Origin: Mortierella alpina
Taxonomy: Eukaryota; Mortierellomycota; Mortierellomycetes; Mortierellales; Mortierellaceae
DNA: 64,000 nt
Assembly (NCBI GenBank): GCA_029449245.1
Contig: JANATF010000007.1
Span: 806,001 to 870,000 of the forward strand
Direction of reading: 5' to 3'
This document shows, one piece after another, positions 15,739 through 28,495 of this stretch. The number at the start of each line of letters is the position of its first letter. Position 1 is the first letter of the stretch. The notes beneath the pieces were generated by a model. The model made no database searches and was not told the origin of the DNA. It saw only the letters and a list, made by a program, of their open reading frames with translations. A program made the position numbers and the translations under genes.

Positions 15739-18700
15739 ATGGGTCTGAGGGACTTTTTCAAGACTCTGGCGAAAAAAGGCCTAAAGCCCACCGGTGTATA
15801 TCTGTCCGAGATCGAGGAGAACGCCACAGTAGCCATTGACCTGCTGGGAACTCCTGTCTTCCGTAATTTCCTGCTTCGGCATGTCGCTGAGGGCTAAGAT
15901 GACCCCTCCGCGCGGGCTACGGGAACGGCCCTTGGAAATTACATCTTCTCGCTTTTTGGAGGACCCGATCGCACAGTCAGAATTCATCTCGACGGCGCGC
16001 CCAATGAGGAAAAAAAAGTACCCATTAGGCTAGATCCACCAAGCGCACCGAGAACATCGACAATTTGGCTGGCGAGCTCGTAAAGGTGAGAGGAACATCA
16101 GAACAAGGCAAATGGACATGCTAGACCACCATCAGCAGGATCATCAAGCTACTTCATCAAGTTTTCGTACTTAACACGGCCGACAAAGCCAGGCTGGTCC
16201 AGGGTCTGCGGTCTCGAGCAGGTATCATAGTCTGCGAATTCAGATCCGAATCGGATACATGCATCACACGTACTGTATGTCGACCGTTGGGCCTCGTGTG
16301 GTTGTCACCGGAGATTCGGACTTGCTGGCGTAACACAGCGTTGACCGCGTCCTACGATCAATCCCAAGGATTGCAGATTTTGGGTGGTACAACAAAGACG
16401 ACATTCTTCGCGCGTTAGGGCTGCCGACGGCTCTACACCTCGTCCTCCTCGCGATTGTCTTAAAAAATGATTACGGGAGCAACATTAAAGGTCTCGGCGT
16501 CGTAACGAACTGCAACATTTTTCGACAAATCCCCCAGCCCATAGACGGCAGCCTCGACTTGATGCTTCAAAAATGTGTCGCAGCAGCACAAGCCCATGTG
16601 AGGAAGCCGATTAACAAACCGCAATTCGACAATGCAAAGAGGGTCTTTTTCGACCATATAGAGACCATTTGCGCACAGTCAAGCACCAACAACGAATCCT
16701 TCGCGCGCCAGTCCAGGGAGTCTCAACGCTTAAAGGATTTGCGTTTTCAAATGGCTAAGGAAGCTCGCGCCGCTCGACCAGGCCCTGTCCCGTTCTACGT
16801 TGCAAAACGGTCAAAGAGGAACTAATTTCGATCGATTTTCAGGACCAAGGAGAGCATACTGTCAGGAACCAAAAAGATGGATGTTTCAAAAGCTCGGCAT
16901 CACGACGGACCTGCTCGTGCTCCCAGGAAAGGCCCTGCATGTAAGAAACGGAAACGCAAGCAACGTGCGATCAAGAAGAGGCAAAAAATCTACAAGAAAA
17001 AAGCATGAAGGGGCGACGAGGAGCAAGAGCGCCACAACTTGCATATTTCAACAAGACGCGACCATAGCCTCCGAAAAAAGTATATATGCAAGATCCTAAA
17101 GGTCGGATCTGTGCATGGAAATCTGGTCCGCACCGGATAATTGGACGAAAACGAGACCCGGATAATCGCCGACACCATCCAAAGCACCGCCGCGATACTA
17201 AACAAGATTCAGGTCCATGCGTACGAACTCATCGCACTCGATATCGCGTCCATCATTAGCTCAACCACGCCCCACCTCACCAGCAGCCAAAAGAACGATC
17301 TTGAAGATATTTTGGAGTCGGACGCGTTATACTTCTCTATCGCGACCCTGCTCTACCAACGTAGTCAAGAGGCAAACTCCCAGTACCAACGGCAACTTGC
17401 TGCACCACCAAGGACAATGGGAACCCGAAGGACCTTGGCAGGAGCTCCTCGAGACTAAGTCGACATTCCACACCCTCAAAAAGCTTTTGAGTGTTACAAG
17501 GAAACGAGCGGTTTCACACCCTTCTTTACACGCGAGGCTGAGCATGGACTTCGTGGTGGACAAAGGTGCAGTCACTGACGGGGGGTCCAACATTCCCTGC
17601 CGTAGTCGCAAGACTTGCCCTGTCGTCCGTGAAGGCCGCTATACGGATGCACTATCTTGGCTCCTAGTTTGGCGAGGAGGAGCGACTGGACGAGGTCAAT
17701 CCGTCGAATACTTTTTTTGAAAAAAACCAGCACGATCCTCAATTCAGATATTTTCCAAGAGCAAGGTTCGCGCCGGCCACATGTACCTTTCTGCGGCAGA
17801 TCTGGTGAGCATACTATACTCCACTCCCGCCACGCAGCCAATCATCGCCAGAGTGATGGAAGGCTGCTCAAAAACAACTGCCGAGAAGAGCGTCCTTGGG
17901 ACCAAGGGCATTTTGATCGAGTTGCTGTTTTATGATACGGACTCGGAGAAGCGTCTGGACGGATATCACAAAAAGGTATCGTTGCAAAAGGACACGGCCA
18001 AGAACACCAAGTACAAGCTGCGTGGTACAATTTCGACAAATGGTCTTGTCCTCAACTTACTCGCGTACGATACGACCGCTCCAAGGAAGGAACGTCAGGA
18101 CCAACCGCGCCCGCCTGCAGGATCCTCTAGCGCGCACAGAGCCGCAGGATCATCCTCCCAGCAAACTGAACCTAAGGTGGATCTGGAAGATGACGATCTA
18201 TTTGAGATAGAGCGGGATGTTGATCAGGACTTCCTCTTGGACGAGGCATTCTTGTTCGCGGATGACGAGACTAACCTCGAGGACAAAGAGGAGGAATATG
18301 ATGACGAGGAAAATGTCATTGAGGAGGAGGAACAAGGAGCCAGCTCGACGACGACTATGGAATGCCAGGCAGAGCCATCAGCAGGCCCAAGTGCAGGAGA
18401 CAAACGACCGTACCCTTCAGTCTCGGACAGTACTATCAACTGGAAAAGGAGATCAAAGGTCCTTACAAACATTGAGACCGTCTTCGTAAAGGCCGGAAGA
18501 CTGCCCAGATGCCTCAGAGACCATCATTGTTGGAATTGACCCCGGCGAGATCAAGACCGCATCCGCAACAAGAATCGGCCCTGTCAACGATACTACCAGG
18601 GTTTCCGTCGACATCAACAGTGCTTTTCAGTATTGCCCAAATACAAAATTCCGCCAGCTAGTGCAGGAACGCAAAGCCGCCAGTGGAATTGATGTTTTGG

Positions 18701-19420
18701 AGAGCGGGATACCATCCATGACAATCCAAGGTACAAGACATTACCTCGAGTATCTCCGGGAGAACAGAAGGCGCGAGCAGTTGTTCGACTTTTACCAGAG
18801 TCGGTGGTAATTGAGGAGGCAATGGGTTATGCGGAAGGCGCAAGAAGCATTATATGATTACGCGATCAAGGCTATAATGGGTCTCGGAGGCGTCAATGAC
18901 TGTAACATGAGAGACGAGAGCAACCCAAATGTGGTTTTCATTGTTGGCCTCAGATCTTTCGATTCGCAGACAGGACTCCCGAGCAAACACGGAGCTTTGG
19001 TTCGCAAGCTGTAAGCATCAGTAAAATGATCAAGTCGTTTCATTTCCTACCTCACTCTAGGCCTCCGTGTATTAATACCATATCGATCACTATTCTAGGC
19101 TCGCTCTCTTGGTTATGGTGTCTAAGGAGTTCATGAATACTTCAGCAGCGCGAAATGCCCAAGGAGGACCTGCACCTCGTTCCTGCAATCAATAGTGAAA
19201 TCAAGGTCAAAATACTGCGAAAGCTGCCGTACGGTTATACGGTAGAACATTGTTCATCCTTTCCCTGTATCCAAGGAGTTAACCAAAGACCGACTAGGAA
19301 TGGTATTATAAATATTATATGAAGAGGTTGATGGCAAAACACAGCACTCGACGCGATTTTTTCACGACATTCAAAAGAGGTTCCCAGGTAAAGCCATCTT
19401 GTGTATTGTAAATCAGATGT
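15739..19420 (+). pseudogene. F1: decayed FEN1/XPG-like nuclease plus Fanzor (TnpB-like) gene
   Basis: Starts MGLRDFFKTLAKKGLKPTG, then AIDLLGTPVF, RTVRIHLDGAPNEEK, IIVCEFRSESDTC, VVVTGDSDLLA and LKNDYGSNIKGLGVVTNCN. These line up with the FEN1/XPG acidic motifs (D; D; E-x-D; D-x-D; D), a PIN-fold nuclease. Next come a Lys/Arg-rich stretch (16870-17100), a helical segment at 17141-17458 (IHAYELIALDI-like), the conserved block YKLRGTISTNGLVLNLLAYD (about 18010), an acidic stretch, RuvC-I IIVGIDPGEIKTA (D at 18538), IVGLRSFDSQTGLPSKHGAL (RuvC-II region) and a zinc ribbon (KCPRRTC...YCESC, 19138-19210). In-frame stops lie at 15895, 16331, 18808 and 19123, and there are frame changes around 16010. 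The terminal RuvC-III motif is not recognisable. Clearly a pseudogene; order and motifs match F3 at 57052. Confidence 0.75.
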
Positions 19421-19499
19421 CACGTCAAGGATTTCCTGCGTACTTCTAGATCCGATATAAATCTGTTTCTCTCTCTCTCTGCTTCTCTCTCTTGTTCGT

Positions 19500-22430
<2,931 letters not shown>

Positions 22431-22586
22431 GGCGATGAAGTCAATGAGGGTGAGGACAAGGATGCTTGGTGGTGAGAGTGAGCAGCAGCTGTGTTGTTGT
22501 TCGTCGCTAATGGAAGAGTATCGTCAAAAGGATGAGCATGAGGGCGGCCAAGACACACCTGTCCGTGCAGGGACACACCAACTGCA

Positions 22587-22618
22587 CGCGCGTGGTTCCC
22601 TTCCAGCAACCACGCGCG
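22587..22618. repeat. Perfect inverted repeat, 11-bp arms
   Basis: CGCGCGTGGTT at 22587-22597 and its reverse complement at 22608-22618, separated by 10 bp. It lies about 160 bp upstream of the VMA1 start codon, in the probable promoter or 5' UTR. Confidence 0.75.
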
Positions 22619-23035
22619 GAAGTGGGCAGGCGAGTGTACCTTGAGGTGTGGACGAGAGGGCTCTCTTGACGCTGGTTCTAGAGGAAGGGGGAGTAGCGGT
22701 ACACGGGCGCGAAGTGGGTGACTGGCGAAGGTGCAGGGTGCGAAGATGCGTAGCTGCGAGAATGGAAGTGAGTGAGATGTGAGCGACGAATGCATCTTTT
22801 GCAACTGCTGAATATCTACTTTGAGGATGGCAAACCGTAATGACGTCGCTGACCCTTAACACTTACTGATCACGCACGAGCGCGAGAGCTCAACCCCTGA
22901 TCAGGCTGCCCACGCGCTATTCCTCAGGCGACCGCTCTCCTAGCTGTCCCGAGACGTCAGTTTATCTTTTGAACTTCAGTCTAATATGACATTGAATGCC
23001 ATATCCTCCCTAGAAAAATATATGCCGACATGGCT

Positions 23036-23330
23036 GCATGGATAGCAGAATAGCTTTTGAGATTCAGGATATATGACAATCTTTTTGAAAAATCCACCTA
23101 AAGAACCACTCTAACGGATTGTTTCGGCTTGTGCCTACGACGAAAGCCTTTGGATAGCGAGGATAAGCACTGATACCGGTCGAGAGTAGGGTGTGAAGTC
23201 CAAGGACATAGATCAATAGCTCGCCATCGTTTCAACAGCTTTACAGGCTGCTGTCGCACAGTTTACACAGGCTGCAGTATAAATGACTTGGTGATTGTTT
23301 TATCCCTTGAGTGAAGGAGAAAAGTTATGG
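23036..23330 (+). repeat. Diverged direct repeat R1, copy 1
   Basis: About 295 bp, also present at 24475-24770 in the same orientation with scattered substitutions and small indels (about 90% alike by eye). Shared segments include ATCCACCTAAAGAACCA and GGTCGAGAGTAGGGTGTGA. Confidence 0.75.
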
Positions 23331-23451
23331 AAAAGTCAACCCTTCTCTTCCGTGGAGGGAATAGCTGTGGAAAAGTCAAGATTTCCTTTGCGTGAAGGGA
23401 ATAGTCATGGAAAAGTCAAGTTCTCCACTCAGACATATATTTTTCGCATGC

Positions 23452-23515
23452 GATAGTGCGCCTCTCCACAGGTGCATCAATGTGTGCATGTTCGGAGAGG
23501 TGCAGCAGCGCGAAA
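23452..23515 (+). repeat. Dispersed hairpin repeat (GCGCCTCT...GAGGTGCAGCAGCGC), copy 1
   Basis: A roughly 55-bp unit whose ends can pair imperfectly. Other copies lie at about 24318-24385 (inverted) and 25436-25485 (direct). No coding content. Confidence 0.6.
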
Positions 23516-23924
23516 CTATATATATTTTTGAGAGGCCACTGCCACTTGTGAAGGGAAACTTCTCATGATGTACTTATTTTGCCTTGAGTGAGGGGAAATC
23601 TTGTAGAGATATCATATTTTACCTTGAGTGAGCTAGAGTCAGTAAGCTCTCACAGCCTGTGCGTGCTACACGGGTCCGCGGCAGGACTCCTGGATAAAAA
23701 CGAAGGCGCTACTGCCGTCCACCTTTCATACGTGTTGCTTTTATCATCAGCCGATGCCCATCTCTCTCCATCGAACCCCCAGTACATGAATAATTATTGG
23801 AAGAGGTAGAGCGATGCTGATGAACGACGAACAGGCACTGGACGAGGGTATATACCTTCCCAGCGTGACATCTAGCAAGCTGTGACAGAACTAAACGCTA
23901 CCATGAAAATAATCCCTTGTTATA

Positions 23925-24130
23925 TACTCGTTTCGATCGTTATCCCCAAGCCAAAAAGAAGCCATTTCACCCTCATCTAGATGAAGTCATGTCATATTAT
24001 TAATATCAGGTTATTCTGATCTTTGAGCATGTTATTCTATCTTTTGGTCAATGTCATTCCAACCAAAAAAAAGGGTTTTCTGACTTATTCTGACATGTCA
24101 GTTTATCTTTTGGGAGAACCTATTCGGCGG
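23925..24130 (+). repeat. Diverged direct repeat R2, copy 1
   Basis: Matches 26722-26935 in the same orientation, sharing AAGCCAAAAAGAAGCCATTT and TTATTCTGACATG-type blocks. It ends with GGGAGAACCTATTCGGC (24112-24128), the reverse complement of the outer end of the palindromic element at 26938-27000. Confidence 0.7.
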
Positions 24131-24317
24131 CGAAGATAAAATGACTGTACTGTCAGAATACTTAAAATGACATGAATGTCATACTAACAAATTCTGCTCA
24201 AAAAGTACCTTTGCTGACATTGCAAAAAAGCTCGGTTTTGAACTTCAGGATAATATGACATTGGCTCTACTCAAATATCAAATTAAAAAAAAATAAAAAA
24301 AAAATAAAAGAAATTTA

Positions 24318-24385
24318 CATGGCGCTGCTGCACCTCTCCGTTCATGCACATGCATGCACTTGTGAAGAGGCGCACAATCGCCATG
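24318..24385 (-). repeat. Dispersed hairpin repeat, copy 2 (inverted)
   Basis: Reverse-complement copy of the unit at 23452-23515, reading GGCGCTGCTGCACCTCTCCG on the plus strand. Confidence 0.6.
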
Positions 24386-24474
24386 TAAATATAAATTCAC
24401 AAAATCATATTTGAGAAGAGCCATTGACTGTCATAATATCCTGACTGGAAAAAGATATACTGACATGGCCATTC

Positions 24475-24770
24475 TGCATGCATGGCAGAATATCTTTTGA
24501 GATTCAGGATAATATGACATTCTTTTTGAAGGAAAATCCACCTAAAGAACCATTCTAACGCATTGTTTTGGCCTGTGCCTATGACGAAAGCCTTTGGATA
24601 GTGAGGGTATGCACTGATACTGGTCGAGAGTAGGGTGTGACGTCCAAGGACATAGATCTATAGCTTACCATCGTTTCAACTGCTTTACAAGCTGCTGTCG
24701 CACATTTTACACAGGTTGCAGTATAAATATCGTGGTGATTATTTTTTTCCCTTAAGTGAAGGATACAAGT
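24475..24770 (+). repeat. Diverged direct repeat R1, copy 2
   Basis: Second copy of the repeat at 23036-23330. It leads directly into the minisatellite, as copy 1 leads into a short degenerate version of the same GGAAAAGTCAA-type repeat (23320-23420). Confidence 0.75.
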
Positions 24771-24867
24771 ATGGAAAAGTCAACACTTCTCTTGCGTGGA
24801 GGGAATAGTCATGAGAATGTTTTTTTTTCCCTTGCGTGGAGGGGGATAGCGGTGGAAAAGTTCAACA

Positions 24868-25425
24868 TTTCTCTTACATGGCGTGAAAGCCTAGAAAAGT
24901 TGAAGATTTCTCTTACATGGCATGGACAAGTTCAACTTTCTCTTACATGGCGTGAAAGCCTAGAAAAGTTGAAGATTTCTCTAACTGGCATGGACAAGTT
25001 TAACTTTTCTCTTACATGGCGTGAAAGCCTAGAAAAGTTGAAGATTTCTCTAACATGGCATGGACAAGTTCAACTTTCTCTTACATGGCGTGAAAGCCTA
25101 GAAAAGTTGAAGATTTCTCTTACATGGCATGGACAAGTTCAACTTTTCTCTTACATGGCGTGAAAGCCTAGAAAAGTTGAAGATTTCTCTAACTGGCATG
25201 GACAAGTTCAACTTTTCTTTTACATGGCGTGAAGCCTAGAAAAGTTGAAGATTTCTCTAACATGGCATGGACAAGTTCAACTTTTCTCTTACATGGCGTG
25301 AAAGCCTAGAAAAGTTGAAGATTTCTCTAACATGGCATGGACAAGTTCAACTTTTCTCTTACATGGCGTGAAAGCCTAGAAAAGTTGAAGATTTCTCTTA
25401 CATGGCATGGACAAGTTCAACATTC
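24868..25425 (+). repeat. Minisatellite, about 8 units of ~70 bp
   Basis: Units begin with CTCTTACATGGCGTGAAAGC at about 24871, 24940, 25010, 25079, 25149, 25219, 25289 and 25359. Each also contains a related half-unit (CATGGCATGGACAAGTTCAA), so the unit itself looks like an old duplication. Open frames through it are repeat translations. Confidence 0.9.
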
Positions 25426-25435
25426 CCTTGCGATT

Positions 25436-25485
25436 ATGCGCCTCTTCACAGGTGCATGTACGAAGAGGTGCAGCAGCGCCATGCA
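25436..25485 (+). repeat. Dispersed hairpin repeat, copy 3
   Basis: Direct copy of the unit at 23452-23515, immediately after the minisatellite and followed by an A-run (25486-25505). Confidence 0.6.
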
Positions 25486-26721
25486 GAAAAAAAAAAAAAA
25501 AAAAAGAGGTATATTTAAAAGAGGCTACCTGTGAGGGGAAAACTCCTCGTTATGTCGTTATTTTACCTTGAGTGAGTAGAGTTGTCTTTTGTTCATCTTG
25601 AGGGAGGTTTTTCTATAACAATAATGTAGCAAATAGTTCTATGTAAAGTTGATCATTGGCCACGTCGTCGGATAGCAATGGATATGCCCACACTTACCAC
25701 GCCCCAGCGGTCAATGGACTACAGCAAGCAACATACTATCACGTACCAATTTGCGCTACAATTTGAGTCAACAATAAGTAGACTGGTAGAGTGTTCAAAG
25801 AAGTAGGGGGTCTACTGTTTCTTTCCGTGGCGTGAAAAGTGGCGAAACAGCTGCAAAGAGCATTAATGTAAAACGTGAAGGGAATGGAGATGAAATGCCA
25901 GAGCAAGCCGCGATAGAGAGACATAGAATGCACCCAAAGAAGACCCCCCAGTGCATCAAGAATTGCTGGAAGAGAGAGGGTGACGCGGATGAGGGACGTA
26001 CAGGCAGTGGACAAGTGTATTAGCCCTTCCCAGTGTGACATCAAGCAAGTTGTGATAGAACTAAACGCTACAGTCTACAGTCCTCATCACGTAGGGACAG
26101 AAACCGACGGCAGCCTTCTGTCAGTCCTATACAACGGTAGTAACTGATTCCAACCCTAGCTTCTTTGGTGCCAGCATAACCCAGTCATCAATGCGTATAT
26201 CAATATGCTAACAAGAAGAGGTGGGTTGACTATCGCACTGCTGCCATTCATTCACATTTGGATCATACCAGGAATGTTGCGCTCATATGGCGCGCGGCAG
26301 TGATGCAGCCAGTGCACCTTACGAAAGAAATATAGCCAATCTAAAGGTACCACTCTCACTAGCACGCCTATCTACGAGGCAGCCTTTGTGTTTGTGTTCG
26401 TATGTGTGCTTTAAACGCCCCTCGCTTGGATACATATGCAATCTAAGAGAAAAGAAAGTTGCCTCTTCACAAACTAGCGTAAAAAGAGAGGATACAGCAC
26501 GCAGTTGTTACCCTGCTTGTACAGGATGCGTGAAGAGCAGCAGCTATTCGTATGGACGTCAACGCCTCATTTGTAATAGTAGATACAGACGGCATATGCT
26601 TCTACTTCCTCGCATCGCCAGATCTAGGGCTGCGAAATACCGCGTTTCGGTAGGAGCTACCTTCAGTTCCGTTTCATTCGAGAGGAGACGGCACTGCGAT
26701 TCTGAAAATAATTCCTTGTCA

Positions 26722-26935
26722 TATACTCGTCTCCATCGTTATCCCTAAGCCAAAAAGAAGCCATTTCACCCTCATCTGGATGAAGTCATGTCATATTATC
26801 AGGTTATTCTGACTTTTGAGCATGTCATTCTATCTTTTGGGTAATGTCATTTTAAGAAAAAAAAACGGCTTTCTGACTTATTCTGACATCATGTCAGAAT
26901 ATTTAAAATGACATGTCATGTCAGTTTATCTTTTC
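26722..26935 (+). repeat. Diverged direct repeat R2, copy 2
   Basis: Second copy of the repeat at 23925-24130. It runs up to the left edge of the palindromic element at 26938. Confidence 0.7.
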
Positions 26936-26937
26936 CC

Positions 26938-27000
26938 CCTATTCGGCAACCTGGGTTGCCATGCAATATTGACAACCCAGGTTGCCGAATAGGTTCTCCC
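26938..27000. mobile_element. Palindromic MITE-like element
   Basis: 21-bp perfect inverted repeats (26938-26958 CCTATTCGGCAACCTGGGTTG; 26973-26993 its complement) around a 14-bp centre, with a GGTTCTCCC extension on the right side. The 12-bp word TTATCTTTTCCC occurs on both flanks (26926-26937 and 27001-27012), which resembles a target duplication. It ends 50 bp from the 3' end of the tRNA gene. Confidence 0.6.
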
Positions 27001-27041
27001 TTATCTTTTCCCTATGTTCTTCCCGAACAAAAATTTAGAGC

Positions 27042-27045
27042 AAAA
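27042..27045 (-). terminator. Pol III terminator of tRNA-Met
   Basis: On the minus strand TTTT begins five bases after the tRNA discriminator base. A second T run follows further downstream. Confidence 0.6.
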
Positions 27046-27049
27046 GTAG

Positions 27050-27121
27050 TAGCAAAGGGTGGTTTCGATCCACCGACCTCTGGGTTATGAGCCCAGCGCT
27101 CTTCCTCTGGGCGACTTTGCT
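27050..27121 (-). tRNA. Initiator tRNA-Met (CAU)
   Basis: A complete cloverleaf can be drawn on the minus strand. The acceptor stem AGCAAAG/CTTTGCT is perfectly paired, the anticodon stem-loop is CTGGG-CTCATAA-CCCAG, and the T arm is GGTGG-ATCGAAA-CCACC; the discriminator is A. Initiator features are visible: an A1:U72 pair, three G:C pairs next to the anticodon loop, and the A54/A60-type T loop ATCGAAA. There is no intron. The internal B box overlaps GGATCGAAACC. Confidence 0.93.
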
Positions 27122-27207
27122 CGCTTCTCCACTGATTTTGAAGTGATTGTTGCACTATTTGAGGCTCGTGACAATCCTTCACGTGATATACTGACACCAC
27201 GTGAGTT

Positions 27208-27582
27208 ATGAATTTTGGGCGGATTTTTTTTTTTAGGGCAAGGTTGGATTTTTTTTTAACGGTTTGCGCGAAGCAGGCCACCGAGCTGATATGGAAGCCC
27301 CGATGTAAAGCCACCATTGCATGGGAACGAGAGCAAGGCATCACACCAGCCCAGAAGAGGGCCGTCTATCACGGACCCAGAGGCGACTGGAGCGCAGGGT
27401 ACGGGTTCAAGTTCAGTATGGATCACTGCCCGTGCAGCCATTTGCTCGTCGACCACCATAACGGCCAATGCCCAGGCCCAGTCCGTGACCCACTCGCAGC
27501 GGACCACACACTTTTGGAGTGCTGGCTGGGAAAGCAGCACAGGACCACCATGGAGGGAGTAGGGAAGATACCCTTTTTATAA
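27208..27582 (+). pseudogene. Possible LINE ORF2 C-terminal fragment
   Basis: An open frame containing ELIWKPRCKATIAWEREQGI and a Cys/His cluster (CPCSHLLVDHHNGQCP) resembles C-terminal ends of fungal non-LTR retrotransposon proteins. It begins near AACGGTTTGCGCGAA (27259), a word repeated at 27801 in front of an RNase H fragment. No reverse transcriptase domain is present. Weakly supported. Confidence 0.35.
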
Positions 27583-27805
27583 CAGCAACCTTCGTCCGTT
27601 AGACACGCTGATGAGGCGTGGCAATAGTCGCGCGGGCCTGAGGGGTTGGAACCCAGGGAACGTGACTTGTCTTATGATGACTAGGACTCGATCCAAGGAG
27701 GATGGAATGGATGGTAGATCTTTGCCAGGTAGTTCTTAAGATTCGTAGCGTCATTCGACTTGAGAGGCATATTGTTATAAAAAAAAAAAAAAAAAATTCA
27801 ACGGT

Positions 27806-28165
27806 TTGCGCGAACCCGAATTACTCACAGTGCAGGGGAGAACGGACGGTTACGCCTCCTCTGCGAAACCCGAACTCATGGGTTTACTTGCGGCCATTCT
27901 CTCGGCACCTCCGGACCAGGACATTCTGGTAGAGTTGGACAATGAGTCCGTGGTTGTGCAGTATCAGCAGTTGGTCAAGGACAGGCGGGACGCACTGCCT
28001 CGTAAACGACAACGCAGCAACTACGCAGGTCTATGGGCGGTCCTTCACCAAGTAGTTCTGGACAGAGCAGGATCAACAGAGGTGCAGTGGGTTCGCGGCC
28101 TCAGCCATTCGTCCGCCCGGACATCCTCGGCTCGCACTAAGAGACTACCTTACTTCATCCCTTAA
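27806..28165 (+). pseudogene. Retrotransposon RNase H fragment
   Basis: The reading frame GYASSAKPELMGLLAAI, DILVELDNESVVVQYQQLV and VQWVRGLSHSSA matches the second to fourth motifs of the RNase H domains carried by some LINEs (E in the ELMGLL helix, D in LDNESV, WVRGHS-like). The first catalytic Asp strand is missing and the frame ends soon after. It is a fragment, preceded by an A-run (27779-27797). Confidence 0.5.
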
Positions 28166-28416
28166 GTGCATTACGACCATTACTGCACCCGAGTGTTGAT
28201 ATTTGAGCGTTAGGAATGCCAACGCTTTTGCGGCTACACTGCTCGCCCCATACTCATATATTAATCGCTCATCTCTATGTAGGCGGCAACTCCGGCTTTG
28301 AATACTGCAAAAGCCTTGGTGGAAGCTGAGTTCACGACGCTTTTCGATGTATGCAGGAATGGAACGGAACGACGAGACCATCCCCTCAAGTGCAAGGATT
28401 ATTTATGTAGTTATTA

Positions 28417-28442
28417 TTAATAATAATAATAATAATAATAAT
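28417..28442. repeat. (TAA)n microsatellite
   Basis: About eight TAA/ATA units immediately downstream of the methyltransferase stop codon. The rest of 28166-28495 shows nothing recognisable. Confidence 0.85.
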
Positions 28443-28495
28443 AGAAAAGCCATGTTGTTCGGATCCAGCACCGTTCAAAGAGCAGATATATCAAA

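Larger units (their letters stand above)
22640..27049. other. Gene-free repeat-rich block
   Basis: About 4.4 kb without a supported gene between VMA1 and tRNA-Met. It holds diverged direct repeats of ~300 and ~210 bp, a minisatellite, three copies of a hairpin-forming repeat, a palindromic MITE-like element and A/T-rich runs. Open frames (for example 24756-25163 and 26287-26748) follow repeats or have no domain. Confidence 0.7.

Noticed and set aside
24756-25163. 135-codon repetitive protein
   Set aside because: The frame only follows the minisatellite and is broken by single-base differences between units.
24868-25425. CRISPR-like repeat array
   Set aside because: Units of ~70 bp are contiguous, without unique spacers, and the genome is eukaryotic. 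It is a minisatellite.
26287-26748. 153-codon open reading frame
   Set aside because: No domain, atypical composition, and it lies in the repeat block with its end inside repeat R2.
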